A DNA stretch of 64,000 nucleotides from NCBI GenBank assembly GCA_960531495.1, contig OY482851.1, positions 16,355,321-16,419,320 of the forward strand, written 5' to 3'. Under the pieces are notes generated by a model. It was not told the DNA's origin. It saw only the letters and a list, made by a program, of their open reading frames with translations, and ran no database searches. The position numbers and the translations under genes are program-made. This DNA comes from Zeus faber (taxonomy: Eukaryota; Chordata; Actinopteri; Zeiformes; Zeidae). This document shows positions 1 through 24,530 of the stretch, one piece after another (position 1 is the stretch's first letter; each line of letters starts with the position of its first letter).

Positions 1-641
1 GTAAATTAGATTGTGTATATGCGGCAAATGGTTGGAACCTATTTCTTTTCTGTGTTTTTTTAAATAAAACTCAATTTGTTTTATCTTTTCGTCAACGACA
101 TTAATTCACCCCAATTACAATTATTATTTTTTTTAATAAAGTATGTATATGCAAGTGGTACTAAGAGAACTATTGAATGTGAATGGAAATTGAATATAAA
201 TATCCTTTTTTTTTTTTTATAAAAGCCATATAATGACTTACCTACAGCAGTTGCATTGCTTTTCTGCAGCTACACTAGGTATCGGATAGAAGTTAAATGT
301 TTTTAGGGGTTTAGGAGATGTTTTTTGATTTAGTGTGAGTGCATTGCAGTAGGTATAATCAACATTCGCAACGATTCAAAAGTCACAAATATCAAGTTGC
401 TGTGATCACTCCGCACCCTGACTTCATCAAATTGTGCCAAGCTAAAATCAACATTCATGAGGAGACCTTTCCTCCACGTTGCTGATTTTTAAACGATCAC
501 ACTTTTCTTTTTGTGCGGTCTTATTTCATGTCCGCCACGGTTGCCATCATCTTACGTCAACTTTGGACGGGGCTGGCTGCATAAATGGTGCATGGAATTG
601 AACAGAGCCTTGACTCGATTTCCCTTGTGTTGCCTTTGCAG
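1..641 (+). other. Intron of pitpnm2 (upstream of first exon in window)
   Basis: AT-rich non-coding sequence ending in a pyrimidine tract and the acceptor AG at 640-641. No exon, repeat or RNA gene is recognised in it. Confidence 0.7.
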
Positions 642-12497
<11,856 letters not shown>

Positions 12498-15400
12498 AAA
12501 AAAATCCAGAATACCTTTTTTTTTTTTTTTTTTTTTGGAAAAGAAATGTCGTGGGCACGCACCAGATAAGAAAATACAGCAGTTTTTGGTGCTACCAACC
12601 ACTCTTTTTCAAACCAACACTACAAATTTGCCACACTTAACACAAACAGCTACAGACGGAATATGCCTTTTCATTTTGGAGAAAATGCAGTGGTTTCAAG
12701 TTTTTCAAGTTACAACTTTATTTACGAAGAACATGAACACACAAAAAGCCCAAGGCAGGAGGCGGGTCGGCAGACTGTTTATTACTGTAAATTATTTATT
12801 ATATATTTAGCAGTATGTTTAATACAATATCAATACTTGCAGTGTCCCCATCTTAAAACTATGGCCTTCTGTATGGGCTTTTATACTGCAAGTGATTTTG
12901 GGGTACGAGCCCCCTCATGCTGTAAATTTCAGTAATTGTTACTATTTGGTCCTCGATCGCCTGTACGGTAATTTGCACTGCTGTGCTGTGACTGAGCGCT
13001 GCAGTCCCTGCCAATGCACAAAAAGCTCTTGAAAATACAATTTAACCATTTCTATAAAAAAAATAATTACTCCTTATACTAACTCTTCTTCGGTCCAAAT
13101 CTTGTGGTTAGATCCTATCAATCAGGGAAAGGTGGATTGATTGTTTTCGTTTTCTGGTTATAGTCAATCAATAGTTAACATACAGAGTATTTAGCCATTG
13201 GGGTACGTACATTTGAGTAGGTATCCTTCTACTACTGTCAGTTATGTTCAACAGAGGTGGTTTCACTCCGTCATTAAACTTGCAAATACCCCTCGTATCT
13301 TAAAAATCAACAATGACTCTCTTAGCGGATGTTCTCAAAATTATTAACAGAGAAAACAATATATGCATCTGGGTTCTGCCTGTTCTTCGGACGTAGGGAC
13401 TGACGACGTCCAGATCATCACTCAAGACGACAAAACAAAAATACCCTTTAACTATGGCGACAGTTGAAACTGTTCCTGGTTTTCTTGTGGCATTTCAACA
13501 TGTTGCAGTGCAACAGTACTATTACAGTGCACTGCTGTAATACCCTATACAATGAGTAATATATTACTCAGTTATAGGGTCAACTCTTACTACTGTGTGG
13601 TTTTTGTGCCAAAAAAAAAGGTATAGAATGGTATGCTGTATATCTTTGGAGGAAAAAATGAATTCAATGTCCTGTGTAAATGTGGAACTGCTCTGAAAAG
13701 TAGATTGTCCAAGTATATAGTTGAATGCCTAACCAAGGCTTGTACATAAAGTTATAATATAGTTAGGATCTGGTATCTGGTCCGTTGGGAGGCCAGTTTC
13801 AAGTGTCTTCTTTACTCTGGGGGAAAATGCCACATTCACAGTCACATTCAGGATACTCTTTAATTATTATTACTGAAATTAATATATATTTAAGTATGTT
13901 GATTTGGGAAAAATATGTGTTTTAAGATATTTTAGCCACATTGTGATTAATTTTAGACTTATTTTTCTCATACTCAATCTGCAGCAGCCAAAATACCCTT
14001 AAAAGTCTTTTTTTTCCCTGACACAGTATTTGAACCTAGAACATATTGTTTTGCAGATCACCAGAATTGTATCAACGGAATTGCTACCTTGCGACTTATA
14101 ATGTATGTTTATTATGATATATTTTGGAAACGTAGGGTATGGGTATCCTTGTGTTATCCCTAAGCTGTAAATGAGGCATTGAATGTGTTCATAGATGATA
14201 TTCTTTAGCTTAGGGTTGCTCTTATACCTGCCGCATCTTCAGAGAAACATCTGCAAATTGTAAATTCTGTACAATATGCTTTAAACGGTTGGAACATAGT
14301 TAAATCTTTTGTCGTTGCTGTTAAATTATTTCTGAAAGTGGTTCAACAAGTTATAGTTTAATAATACAAACAATGTATAATTGTCCCACTTTTGGACATG
14401 TATACAGTTGATCGCAATGGACCAACTTTGGCTGAAATGTATAGGGAAATGTGCAATATTATCTTATCATACTACAAAACAAGCTGTCCGTGTCAGAAAA
14501 TGTCCCAATGCACTGACAATCAGGTAAACAGGCACATACTCTCCAAAATGTCCAATGACCTGGATTGTCTGAAGATGCCTCGCTGTCACACGGACATGCA
14601 GTGATGGCGGATCCGGCATGCTTCGCCAGTTTTAGAGCCAACCTCAAAAGTAGATTTCTTAGAAAAATAGAATATAGAGGCAGTGATTACAACGTTTGCA
14701 GACAGGTAGAAGTTAGAGGATGAAGTAGGAAAAGGCCATATTTAAGAGTCGGGATTGTGACCCCTCGTAGTCTTTTTACAAACGGACCTTATGTTCAATA
14801 TGGAACTCTGACATTTCAGTGTTTCGCTGCAAGGCTCCTATTTCTGCCAGGTAGCCTTCATAGGCACATAAAAATCGTATTACCAGTCAAAATGACCCAA
14901 ATATCCATGAATGCACATAACTTTTACTGTAAGAAGTGACTTGTTGTGGTTGGTGCTGTGAAGAGACGGTCGGTATTCTGTGTTACTATCCCATCTGGAT
15001 TTTGACTTTTCTAAGCTTCATCTTCAATGTGGAGACACCTCACACACACACACAAACCTTTTTGCAAGTATTTCTATTGGCACATTAAAGGGATCATGTG
15101 ATTTAATTATAGGCAGGCGATGCTAAAAAAAAGAAAAGTGCACTAATCTAAAGATGACAAGCACGTTATCATCCCAACACATTGGATCTAGAGAATGTAG
15201 AAATTAATATGTGCAATCAGTTGTGATGTTTGGATACCTCTGGGCAGACAATCCCTCTGATTCTGCTCCTGATACAGGTAATACCAGAGGCCTTACATGT
15301 GCTTTTTTCTGCCTTACATGGACCATTGTTCAGCTAGGCCAAGACTGAACACTGCTCAGACTTACCGTTTAAACTAACCTTGCCGAAAGGCACAGACCAT

Positions 15401-16141
15401 GCACAATTTGTTGTACAGAAGTCAGAAAGGGCGCATTACCTTATATAAGCCTATGGTTATTTAAATAGAAATACTACAAAAGTGAACTTTTCCAGTTTTG
15501 TCTTGTTTCGACGATGTCAAGCAATCCAGTCATGGTATCTTAAGCTCATTCCAGTTAATGCGATGCCCTATTACATGAACATTTAACTCTCACAAACTGT
15601 AAATGGAGAAATGCATTTGTAAAAGCTTGGAAAATTATTTCATTGCACAAGCTGTGTATCTTTTAGGTTTTGGAGAACTTCATTTTATCCATTACTGTGT
15701 GTTTCTATGTACAGTGTGTAAATAATGTATGATGAACAAAGAAACCCTTGACTCTTGACTTATTTTTATTATCATAAGGTGGAAAATTGTCTTTGTTGTT
15801 GGCAGAAGAGACAGCACCCTCTCTTGTTGGACACAGCTTATTGCAATAGTTTTATGCGTTTGGCCCCAAATAGTTTGGCCTATTGCACGGTGAGTGACAT
15901 CAGATGGTGCTGTCTCCTGTTTGAATTCAGGGTTTGGGTACTCTTTACAAAATAAGTGCCACGTCTTAATGTAATTTTTTACCAAGTGATATACTCCGTA
16001 TAAATATTGAATTTTTATGTTCACGTAGTAAAAAGTAACATGAAATCTATACACACCACTTAATTATGATTGGCTTTGTAGAGACGGTGAAACGCGGTAT
16101 AACTGATGCAGTGTAACGAAAATAAAATCAAATACAGTTAT
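12498..16141 (+). other. pitpnm2: pitpnm2 3'UTR
   Basis: AT-rich non-coding sequence from the stop codon to a poly(A) signal AATAAA at 16121-16126. It starts with a long T run near 12518 and holds several short inverted repeats, including one at 13542-13580. Short ORFs here have no recognisable similarity. The exact cleavage site was not determined. Confidence 0.65.
16121..16126 (+). terminator. Poly(A) signal of pitpnm2
   Basis: AATAAA in the last part of the 3'UTR. The convergent arl6ip4 signal lies about 400 bp further on, so the two transcripts probably end without overlapping. Confidence 0.5.
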
Positions 16142-16527
16142 GATGAACCAGAAGAATCATCTGTCAAGTTTGTTACTTCTTGGCTACTACTTAATTATCA
16201 ACAGAAATTCAAAATTGCACAATCGGTGTGGTGGGATTAGGATAAATGTCATTGTCTCGTCTCCCCCCCCCCCCTTGGATTTCACCAAGAAGACAATAGC
16301 TTCAACAAATGCAAAAATGTGATCATTCCCTTCTTTGTTGAAGACCTCAAAGAACTTGTGATTCCAATTTGTTCTTATGGATGCACAACTTATCAATCAA
16401 TCAGAACTGAATAAACTAAATTTAAAAATGACATTATAAAGTTAACAAATCACTTCAATAAGCTCACAAAAGCATTTCAAGGTTGAATCAAATTTAAAAA
16501 ACAATTACTATAAGAACAACTAATTGT

Positions 16528-16533
16528 TTTATT
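16528..16533 (-). terminator. Poly(A) signal of arl6ip4
   Basis: TTTATT on the plus strand (AATAAA on the minus strand), about 310 bp past the arl6ip4 stop codon. Confidence 0.4.
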
Positions 16534-16844
16534 AGTCTAAACATCACACATTCAATTACAAAAGCAAAAAGAACAGATGTCTTTTCAGGATAGGATCTTG
16601 CTTAACTGGATTTCAGGTTTCAAAACATGATATTAAAAAACTTTTTCTTCAGTATTGTGACAATTCACCTCTGAATACTTGAGTACAGTACTGAAAGAGC
16701 AACACCAGTGGTATACTCCGATGATAGTGGGAGACTCATCTATTTCCAGCTCCGGCTGCAAGGATCCCACATAAACTCCACACCTGATGGTGACTGTCAG
16801 ACTCCTTATAACAATACATGCCCTTGTACATCTATCCCAGCATT

Positions 16845-18392
16845 CTACCTGTTGATGCCTAATTTCTTCTGAAAAGAGTTGCCATCTCCCTTGGTGGCTT
16901 GCTGTGGGAGTGGAGAGGGAGCATCGGGAGTTAGTCGGTGATATCTTCATTCATTTTCATGTTAAAATTGATCGTTTTTCCCCCCTTTACCTTGTTTGTA
17001 TCTTTGTGTTTCTCGCGGCTGACCATTTCCTCAATGATCTCTCCTTCACCTCTCACCAATCTGGAAAAAACACAAGATGAATCATTTATTAACCGCCGTT
17101 GGAAATTCAGCCATCAAAATCCGGGCTGAAATATTTTTAAAAAGGGTCATACACAATGTGACACCCCTTTCTGTTAAAAAAAACAAAAAGTATTGTCTTG
17201 CTCAAACATACCTGGTGCGTCCTGTTTCAGGGTCTACCACCCTGCGTATAACACTCTGCCTGGCCTCATACTCCTCCTTTGTAAGAGGCCTTTTCGTCGT
17301 AAGCTTGGCTTTTTGCTCATCCGTCATGACTAAAAAGTAAATGGAAAAAACATATGCAAACACTGGAATATAAATGCTGCGGGGATGATTAGATGACTGA
17401 ACCAACAGTTGTTAAACAGCTAAAAACGACTGTGAGAAAAGCCTCGGGCCAACTCTCAGAGCCTCGCATCATACCGGGACCGAGCTCGGCGGTGCCTTCG
17501 TCACTTTGCCACGTCTCTAAAAACGACGGCTGTTTCTGGACGGGGAGAGCCGGCGACGTGTTTGCCTCGGCGTTTGTCTTTGTCTTCTTCTCCAACTTCC
17601 TGAGTTTCTTTTCTTTCCTCTTCTCTTTCTTCTTTTGCTTCTTGAGCTTTGCCTTTTCCCTTTTCCGCTTTATTCTCTTGGCTCGCCGTTTCTTCCTTTT
17701 TTCATCGCTCGAGGAAGACGAGGACGACGAGGAGGAACTGGCCGAGGAAGAGGAACTTCTTGCTCTTTTCTTCCTTGGTTTAGTATCTGTAGGAGAGACG
17801 ATGAAGAGATGGATAAATAGTGAATTCACCGCCAGAGGGAAATTGCCATTTAACGGCGTCTCATCAAAACAACAGATAATTATGAGGTAATAACAATAAC
17901 ATTATAAATGAAAAGAAAACGGCCATAAACTTACTATTTAGCTTAAACATTTGAAACACTAGGCAATATACAATAGAACTAACAGGTAGCTGAAAATGGT
18001 GGCGATATACAATAAACCTCTGCATCAACAATTCACAGTAAAATAGGAAATAGTGCACACATCGGAATGTGGTGGAGATAGTAAAGATGAGTGTGGCTAC
18101 AGGGAGAAAGAGAAGTGAAAGACGCAGAGATAAGAGGGGTGTCTTATCTTATCAGGTGCCGGGTTGCTTGCCGTGCGTTTTAAACTCACTCACCTTGGTT
18201 CTTGGTCGAGACCTTCTTCGAGGACCTGGGACTCCGGCTTCGGCTGGAAGAGCTCGACGTTGACGTAGACGATGTGGAAGACGACGACGAGGAGGAGGAC
18301 CGGTGCCTTTTCTTCTTCTTGTCCTGTTTTTTCTCTCGGCCCCGTTTGCTGGAGCCCTCAGAGTGTCTGCTCCGCGACCTGTGCTTGTCCAT
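16845..18392 (-). CDS. arl6ip4: ADP-ribosylation factor-like 6 interacting protein 4 (SRp25), complete
   Basis: Nuclear, SR-like, very basic protein linked to splicing and nucleolar or speckle localisation. Coding exons in order: 18392-18194, 17786-17475, 17329-17212, 17060-16991, 16901-16845 (TAG). All phases join, giving 251 aa. Starts [18 protein letters not shown]. It has two Ser-tract regions (residues about 32-60 and 72-90), then a Lys/Arg/Glu-rich stretch ([16 protein letters not shown]). The conserved C-terminal block contains [40 protein letters not shown] and a final NKQATKGDG. That block matches the human family ending closely in my memory. The human protein has a longer N-terminal region, and upstream coding exons are not visible. 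It is convergent with pitpnm2; the two are neighbours in human too. Confidence 0.93.
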
Positions 18393-18462
18393 GGGGGGTT
18401 TTGAAAAGGGCAGCGAGGCGCAACTAGCGAACACGGTCGGGACGCGAAATAAATAAACGGGT

Positions 18463-18483
18463 CTTCCGGTTCAGCCGGAAGTG
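18463..18483 (-). promoter_or_regulatory. Paired ETS-type sites in arl6ip4 promoter
   Basis: CTTCCGG (18463-18469) and CCGGAAGTG (18475-18483) lie in opposite orientations 71-92 bp upstream of the arl6ip4 start codon. ETS/GABP sites near the transcription start are typical of housekeeping genes. No TATA box is obvious. Confidence 0.55.
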
Positions 18484-19030
18484 AGTCCGGCATCGGTATT
18501 TGTATGTAGGAAAATTCATCAACGTCATTTGGTTCCTAGTGCACTGCGCTAATTTACGGGATCATGTCGCCGATTTGGCCGTAAATTGTTTCATATGTTC
18601 ACATTTTTTATAGATTGTATTCAAATATAATCCATATAAATAAATCTTTTTTTTTTGCAAGAAAAAAAAATTAAGCAAGATGCCCAGCTATGTTATTTAA
18701 ATAATGTGGTGGCTTAAGTTGTGAACTCCCGCCAGATTCAATGACAACTACGTTTATTTCCCTGTTTGTAGGTTTCTTACATTTTACTGTAATGTATGCA
18801 ATTAACTATTTGCAAGAGCTGCACACGATCTTTATCCAATGTAAGTTTGCGCGTCCCTTAAAGGTATTCCACGTCTAGGAATTACAGTACTGCTGCCATC
18901 GTAGTTTAGTTATGTTCAGCCATTAAAATACGAAAAAAAACACAAAAAAAAAAACCAAAAACAACAACACATCCATCCATCTTCAAATACACATACATAA
19001 TAAAGAAAAGACCATGTGAACATATTGTCA
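18484..19030. other. Intergenic spacer arl6ip4-mthfd2
   Basis: About 550 bp of AT-rich sequence between the arl6ip4 promoter and the mthfd2 3' end. No gene or recognisable repeat is seen apart from A runs near 18940-18955. Confidence 0.6.
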
Positions 19031-19033
19031 AGA

Positions 19034-19039
19034 TTTATT
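19034..19039 (-). terminator. Poly(A) signal of mthfd2
   Basis: TTTATT on the plus strand (AATAAA on the minus strand), about 505 bp past the mthfd2 stop. The interval 19040-19543 is then its 3'UTR. Confidence 0.5.
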
Positions 19040-19543
19040 TTAAAATATTTACAAAGGCATAACGGAAACTTTATATTTAAAGCTTATTGGTTAATAGTTG
19101 TTCCTGATGAGCCCTTAACCCTCTTGGTACACAAATCTAAAATGGTTCAGATGGTGTAAAAGAGCTGAATCACGTTCAACCGACTTTGCCTCATATTCTT
19201 TTTTTTTTAAATATTAAATACAGATATATAAATAAATTCTTTCAAGTTTTCCTAAAAAGCCTAACCCAGGTGGGAAAAAGGGGAAAACTGGTAATTCTTC
19301 TGAAAATAAAGTTAACTGCAAGCGTGCAATGTAACAGTCCGACATGGCCCAGCAAGATGTTAAAAAAGGTCAAAGTTTTAATAGTCAGGAGGTCGGAAAC
19401 CTTAAAGCAAATATATATTTCTGTGTGCAAGAAAGCTGGCCAAGTTGCAGAGTTAAAAAACAGAAATAAAAAAAAGTTTATATCAAGAGATAGGGGGTGT
19501 TTTGGGGTTGGAATGTGTCACTGTTGCCAAGATCGAACAACTA

Positions 19544-22500
19544 TTACGAGGCAGCTGCCATGCGGATCCTCTCGGGTGGATACAGCAGTACGTTCTTTGC
19601 TGCCTTGATGGTGTTCTTCATGAGCATCGCCACAGTCATGGGTCCTACACCTCCCGGCACTGGGGTAATGAAACCTGCCTTTTGCCGTACACCTTCAGAG
19701 GGACAGAAATTGGTCATGTTTTAGAAATCTAACAGAGACAGAGCGACTGAGAATAAAACAGTAGCAATGTCAGAAGGCATGATGTGCAGTGTTTTTAAGA
19801 CCTTACCTTCAAAATCAACATCTCCAACCAGTCGACTCTTGCCAGTGAGTGGGTCCTGTACTCTATTTATTCCTACATCAATAACTGCAGCTCCTTCTTT
19901 GATCATGTCTGCAGTAATTAGATTTGGGATCCCTGATGGCAGTAGAAAGACATGCGAAACAGTTAGGAAATCCAAGTAAAACAAACAGCCAGATTTTTAT
20001 TTGACCGTTTAAGTTATGAAAAGCAGAAGCCGGTCTCCTACCTGCAGCAGCCACAATGATATCCGCAATTTTTGTATGCTGCCTGAGCTGATCTTTTGGA
20101 GTGTAGCGGTGAGAGATAGTGACTGTGGCATCACCTGGGGGAGGAGAAGAAAAAAAAAAAAAGAATAAAAAAAAAAAAGGGGATAAGTTATGCATGTGAT
20201 CACAACTCTCTTATGAACAAATGACAGTCAGGAAGACATACAGTATATGTCCAATCACGCATTTCAACCCACCTCCAGGCCTCTCATGACGCCCATCTGT
20301 GTGCAATAACATAGCAATTGGCATTCCCACATTCTTAGACCGCCCTGCCACCACAACATTCTTCCCAAGGGTAGGAATACCTAAAAAAAAAAAAAAAATA
20401 AAAAAAAATTTAAAGAAAGTTCAGAAATGGTATTGACATAAAAATGTAATAACATGAGGTTAGAAAGAACCAGCGAGGTGGCTGGGTCATACCTGTGCGT
20501 TTGATCATTTCCATTACACCCCAGGGAGTGGCCGGCAGCATTGTAGACTGATCCAGGCACATACGGCCAACATTCACCACATGGAAACCATCTACATCCT
20601 TGCTGGGGGCAACAGCATTACAGACTCTCCGTTCATCAATGTGAGCTGTGTGAGCCCAAAAATAGGTTGTGGTCAGAAGAGATCGTTGACGACGTATGGC
20701 ATTTTGAAAATAGAACCTGCTTATTTTGACGTACCTGGCAGGGGAAGCTGGACAAGTAGACCATCCACATGATGGTCAGTGTTGAGTTTGTAAATTAAAT
20801 CCATTAGCTCTTCCTCGCTAATGTCTGAAGGCTTTAGGATGGTCTCACTGCAAATTCCTATGGGGGGTTGAAAAATAAGAATTAAGCATATGGGGGAAGA
20901 AGCATTTCATTTTAGTTAGAAAAAAAAAAACAAAACATCTTTGCATCGATTGAGCTTTTCTTACCAACATCAGCGGCTGCACGTGTTTTGTTGAGGACAT
21001 AGGAGTGACTGGCTGGGTTGTCACCTACAAGAACCACACTTAGATGGGGTCTTCTGTGGCCAGATGAGACCCACTTATCCACGTCAGCCCGCGCCTCCTC
21101 GCGGATCTGCCGTGCTAGTTTCCTTCCTGAGATCACCACTGCTTCTTGTCTGAAAAGAGGTACAGCCCGTGTTCAGAGGACCGCTTGATTATCTATACTT
21201 TGAGTTCAGCAAGTAAAATTGCCTGGCGCCGAGCGATAGGCGAGAAGGAAGACATTTCCTTATCATAACTTTCCTTATTTACTCGGGGCAACCCGTTTGT
21301 CGAGCCCGTGGCCAATTATAGCCCAAGGTGGCTTGAGTTCAGTCATCGAGAGCTGGGATGGCTAAAAATAGTGAACGGTAAGTAACATTTCAGCTACTGT
21401 AAGTTAAGCCACTATGCACGGTGTGTAGATTGTGCAATCCGGCAGAACTGCTCAGTTCATATTTCCAGTGCTAAAAAATCTGCTCAGAAGCACTTATGCA
21501 ATGGACATGCAGACAAATAATAGCTGAAGATTAATGAGCCATCAACTGTGATGTAACCTCTCCTTTAGTCTGCCAAACGTAATTAGACACCCATAGGAAA
21601 GTATGCAGAGTAGGGCAGCACTACGGGACGGCTCTTCAAGCCATGCGTTCTGATTTGTCCTGCATTCATGTCATACACACAAACTGAAATGTACAGCGGA
21701 AGGTTAATCTGGATTAGTTAAATGTTCAACGCTCTGGGAGCCATCGAGCCTCTATCAAGTGAGGGACGTTCACACAGCCCAGCTCCCCTGCGATAACGAA
21801 CAGTCAAAAACTTCCACGTCCAGTACAGCGTCTATATGTAAAATGTTTTCATATCTACAAATGTGGCCATTCCTCTGTTATAGATATGTGTATATAAGTA
21901 ACGGCGTAAAGCTTTCAATTTCCCCTAATCCACTTGTCACGGGCGGAGACGCAAATCATGTGCAAAGGAGCAACACGAGGTTTTTTTTTATTTTAATTGT
22001 ATTTATTTTTTCATTATTTCGGGCCAAACGCCGTCGCTGATCACCAGCGGCGGCTCCATCACGCTCCGCTCATTTGGACTCAAAACGCACAAGCACGAGC
22101 TTCTACCAATTTGGCCGCTGAATCTCTCCTTACGTCTCCGTGAGTGACGTCACACCGCCTCCAGAAAAGCACTGTGCCCCCCACCCCCCCCCCCTCCCTC
22201 CCTCCCTCCCTCCCTCCCGGGGACCCAGAGCACCGAGCCCGTGCAAGCGGTTCCTGGGATTTCATCAGCCAGCACCGGCTGCAGTGCTACCGGCGTACCG
22301 CTAGGGAGGGGGAGGAGGCGGCGGGGGCTGCCCGGGGAAATGTGGGGGAAACCGTTCGCGTGTCCCCCGGGCACAAAAACACTCGCTTATACGTCGACGC
22401 GGGATAAACGGACACGGGCGGACGGAGGCGGACGGCGTGTGAAAACAAACCCCCCCCGCCCCATTGAAAGCCATCCCGAGGGAGCCGCCATGCGAGGCTC

Positions 22501-22602
22501 CGCTCCCCGCCCGCACACTCACCTTGACGCGGAGACGTGGAGACTACAGACTTGACGCTGCGCATGTTGGCACAGTCTTCGGAGAGCCCTGATTGTTGCC
22601 AT
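19544..22602 (-). CDS. mthfd2: Mitochondrial methylenetetrahydrofolate dehydrogenase/cyclohydrolase, complete
   Basis: Mitochondrial enzyme that converts 5,10-methylene-THF to 10-formyl-THF with NAD(P)+. Exons in order: 22602-22523, 21149-20965, 20857-20735, 20645-20493, 20380-20273, 20134-20042, 19932-19807, 19692-19544 (TAA). Phases join throughout, giving 338 aa; the human protein is 350. It begins with a basic, Ser/Thr-containing targeting peptide ([17 protein letters not shown]). Next come [16 protein letters not shown], the substrate-site region [16 protein letters not shown] with the catalytic Lys, [17 protein letters not shown], the dinucleotide-binding block [32 protein letters not shown] and [18 protein letters not shown]. 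The C-terminus ([14 protein letters not shown]) differs from mammals. I prefer mthfd2 to mthfd2l because mob1a sits head-to-head with it, as in human. Confidence 0.95.
22145..22152. promoter_or_regulatory. Perfect CRE (TGACGTCA) in mthfd2 intron 1
   Basis: Palindromic cAMP/ATF response element about 370 bp downstream of exon 1. A second half-type site, TACGTCAG, lies at 22759-22766, about 160 bp upstream of the start codon. MTHFD2 is a known ATF4 target in mammals, so bZIP control is plausible, though neither site is a classic C/EBP-ATF composite. Confidence 0.45.
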
Positions 22603-23035
22603 AACGCTTGGAGTCCGGGACGCGGATCGTGATGCCGGAGGAGGAAGAACAAGCGGAGGAGGAGGAGGAGGAGGAGGAGGAGGAGACCGGGGCTGACGGA
22701 GCAACGCGCCCGGAGGAACGCGCGGAAGGCTTTTATAGCCCCTCTCCACGAGCGTTGCTACGTCAGCGTGACCGCTCGCGGTGCGTTCGCTGGGCGCGGA
22801 AATCGGCAACTCCGTGTCGGTCGCTCCCACTTCCCAGCCGAGCGCTCCATTCGCCTCAGTTGATCCATCGCAAGCCGTTTGAACGAACTACTCACCTTTT
22901 TCAGGTACGGGTGCTTGTATATGAGATACTAGTTGTCTTTCTTACAGTGACTAGTAACTACTTTACTTATCCACGCACTTATTCATTAGCAGTGCTGTAA
23001 AGTACCGAAGAAAAATTACTACAAATACACGTATG

Positions 23036-24062
23036 ATATGAGTAAAAATAAAAATGTTACTCGTAAAATAATGATGTTACTAGTAAAAAATAAAAAATTG
23101 TACTAATACCAATATTACCAGTAAAAATAAAAATGTTACGAATAAAAATGTTACTTGTAAAACTTAAAATTATACGCGTAAAAATGTTACCAGTAAAAAT
23201 AAAAATGTTAGTAATAAAATGTTACTAGTAAAAATAAAATGTTACTAATTAAAATGCTACGACTGAAAATAAAAATGTTACTAGTAAACATAAAAATGTC
23301 CCGAATAAGAATGTTACTAGATAAAATATAAATGTTACTGGTAAAAATGTTACTAGTAAAAATAAAAATGTTACTAATAAAATGTTACTAGTACAAATAA
23401 AAATGTTACTAATACAAATGTTATTTGTAAAAATAAAAATGTTATTAGTAGAAATGTTACAAATAAAAATGTTTCTTGCAAACATAAAAATGTTACTAAT
23501 ATAAATGTAACTAGTAAAGATAAAAATAATACTTGTAAAAATGGTACTAATAAAATGTTACTCATAAAAATAAAAATGTCACTAGCAAAAATGTCACCAG
23601 TAAAAATAAAAATGTTACTAGTTAAAATGTAACTGGTAAAAAATAAAAATGTTACGAGTAAAAGTAAAAATGTTACTAGTTAAATGTTACCTGAAAAAAA
23701 ATGTTACGAGTAAAAATGTAACGAGCAAAATAGAAATTTTACTAATAAAATTGTAACGAGTAAAAATGTTACTAGTAAAAATAAAAATGTTACTAGTAAA
23801 TGTGACTAATAAAATTGTTACTAGTAAAAATGCTACTAGTAAAAATAAAAATGTTTCTAGTAAATGTTATAAATAAAAATGTTACTAGTAAAAAATAAAA
23901 ATGTTACTAGTAAAAATGTTACTAGCAAAATAAAAATGTTACTAATAAAATTGTAAAGAGTAAAAATGTTACTAGTAAAAAGATTAATGTTACTATTAAA
24001 TGTTACGAATAAAAATGTTACTTGTAAAAATAATAATGTTACTAGTAAAAATGTTACTGGCA
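23036..24062. repeat. AT-rich minisatellite, about 1 kb
   Basis: Tandem array of degenerate units alternating between about 15 bp (AGTAAAAATGTTACT) and about 21 bp (the same plus AAATAA). Every unit carries GTTACTAGTAA-type short palindromes. Copies vary by point changes and short indels, with roughly 50 or more units in all. It lies between two divergent promoters. Confidence 0.9.
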
Positions 24063-24199
24063 ACAACAGGAAAAGGCACGAGTCAATAATGAATAATTAC
24101 TAAAAATTAAAACAGGTACCAGTAACAGCGGGAATAGATACAAGTCAGAGGTTTAATGTCTGAAACACGGAGCCCCATAGGACTCAATAACAACTGTCC

Positions 24200-24515
24200 A
24201 AATTGTTACTAGAAACATTACAATAGTTACTCGTAACCGTTGGAATAGTTTCTAGTATGTAATAAATACATAAAAACATTGACGAGTGAAAGTAAAACAG
24301 CTACTAGTAACTGTTGGAATAGTAACTAGTAACTAAAGCACAAGCACTAGTACCTAAAACATTTTGACGAGTGAAAGCAAAACAGTTACTAGTAACTATT
24401 GAAATAGTAACTAGCAACTACAAGTACAAGTACTCATACCTAAAAGAGTTTGACGAGTGAAAGTAAAGTTGTTACTCGTAACCGTTGGAATAGTAACTCG
24501 TAAGTAAAGTTAAAA
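24200..24515. repeat. 85-bp tandem repeat
   Basis: The landmark GACGAGTGAAAG recurs at 24281, 24366 and 24452, giving a period of 85-86 bp and three to four copies. Each unit also has GTTACT(A/C)GTAAC. The shared GTTACTAGTAA word links it to the adjacent minisatellite. Confidence 0.8.
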
Positions 24516-24530
24516 AGTACGTGTGTTTGG

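Noticed and set aside
23249-24066. Minus-strand ORFs rich in NIF/FLF/TFL repeats
   Set aside because: They are translations of the AT-rich minisatellite.
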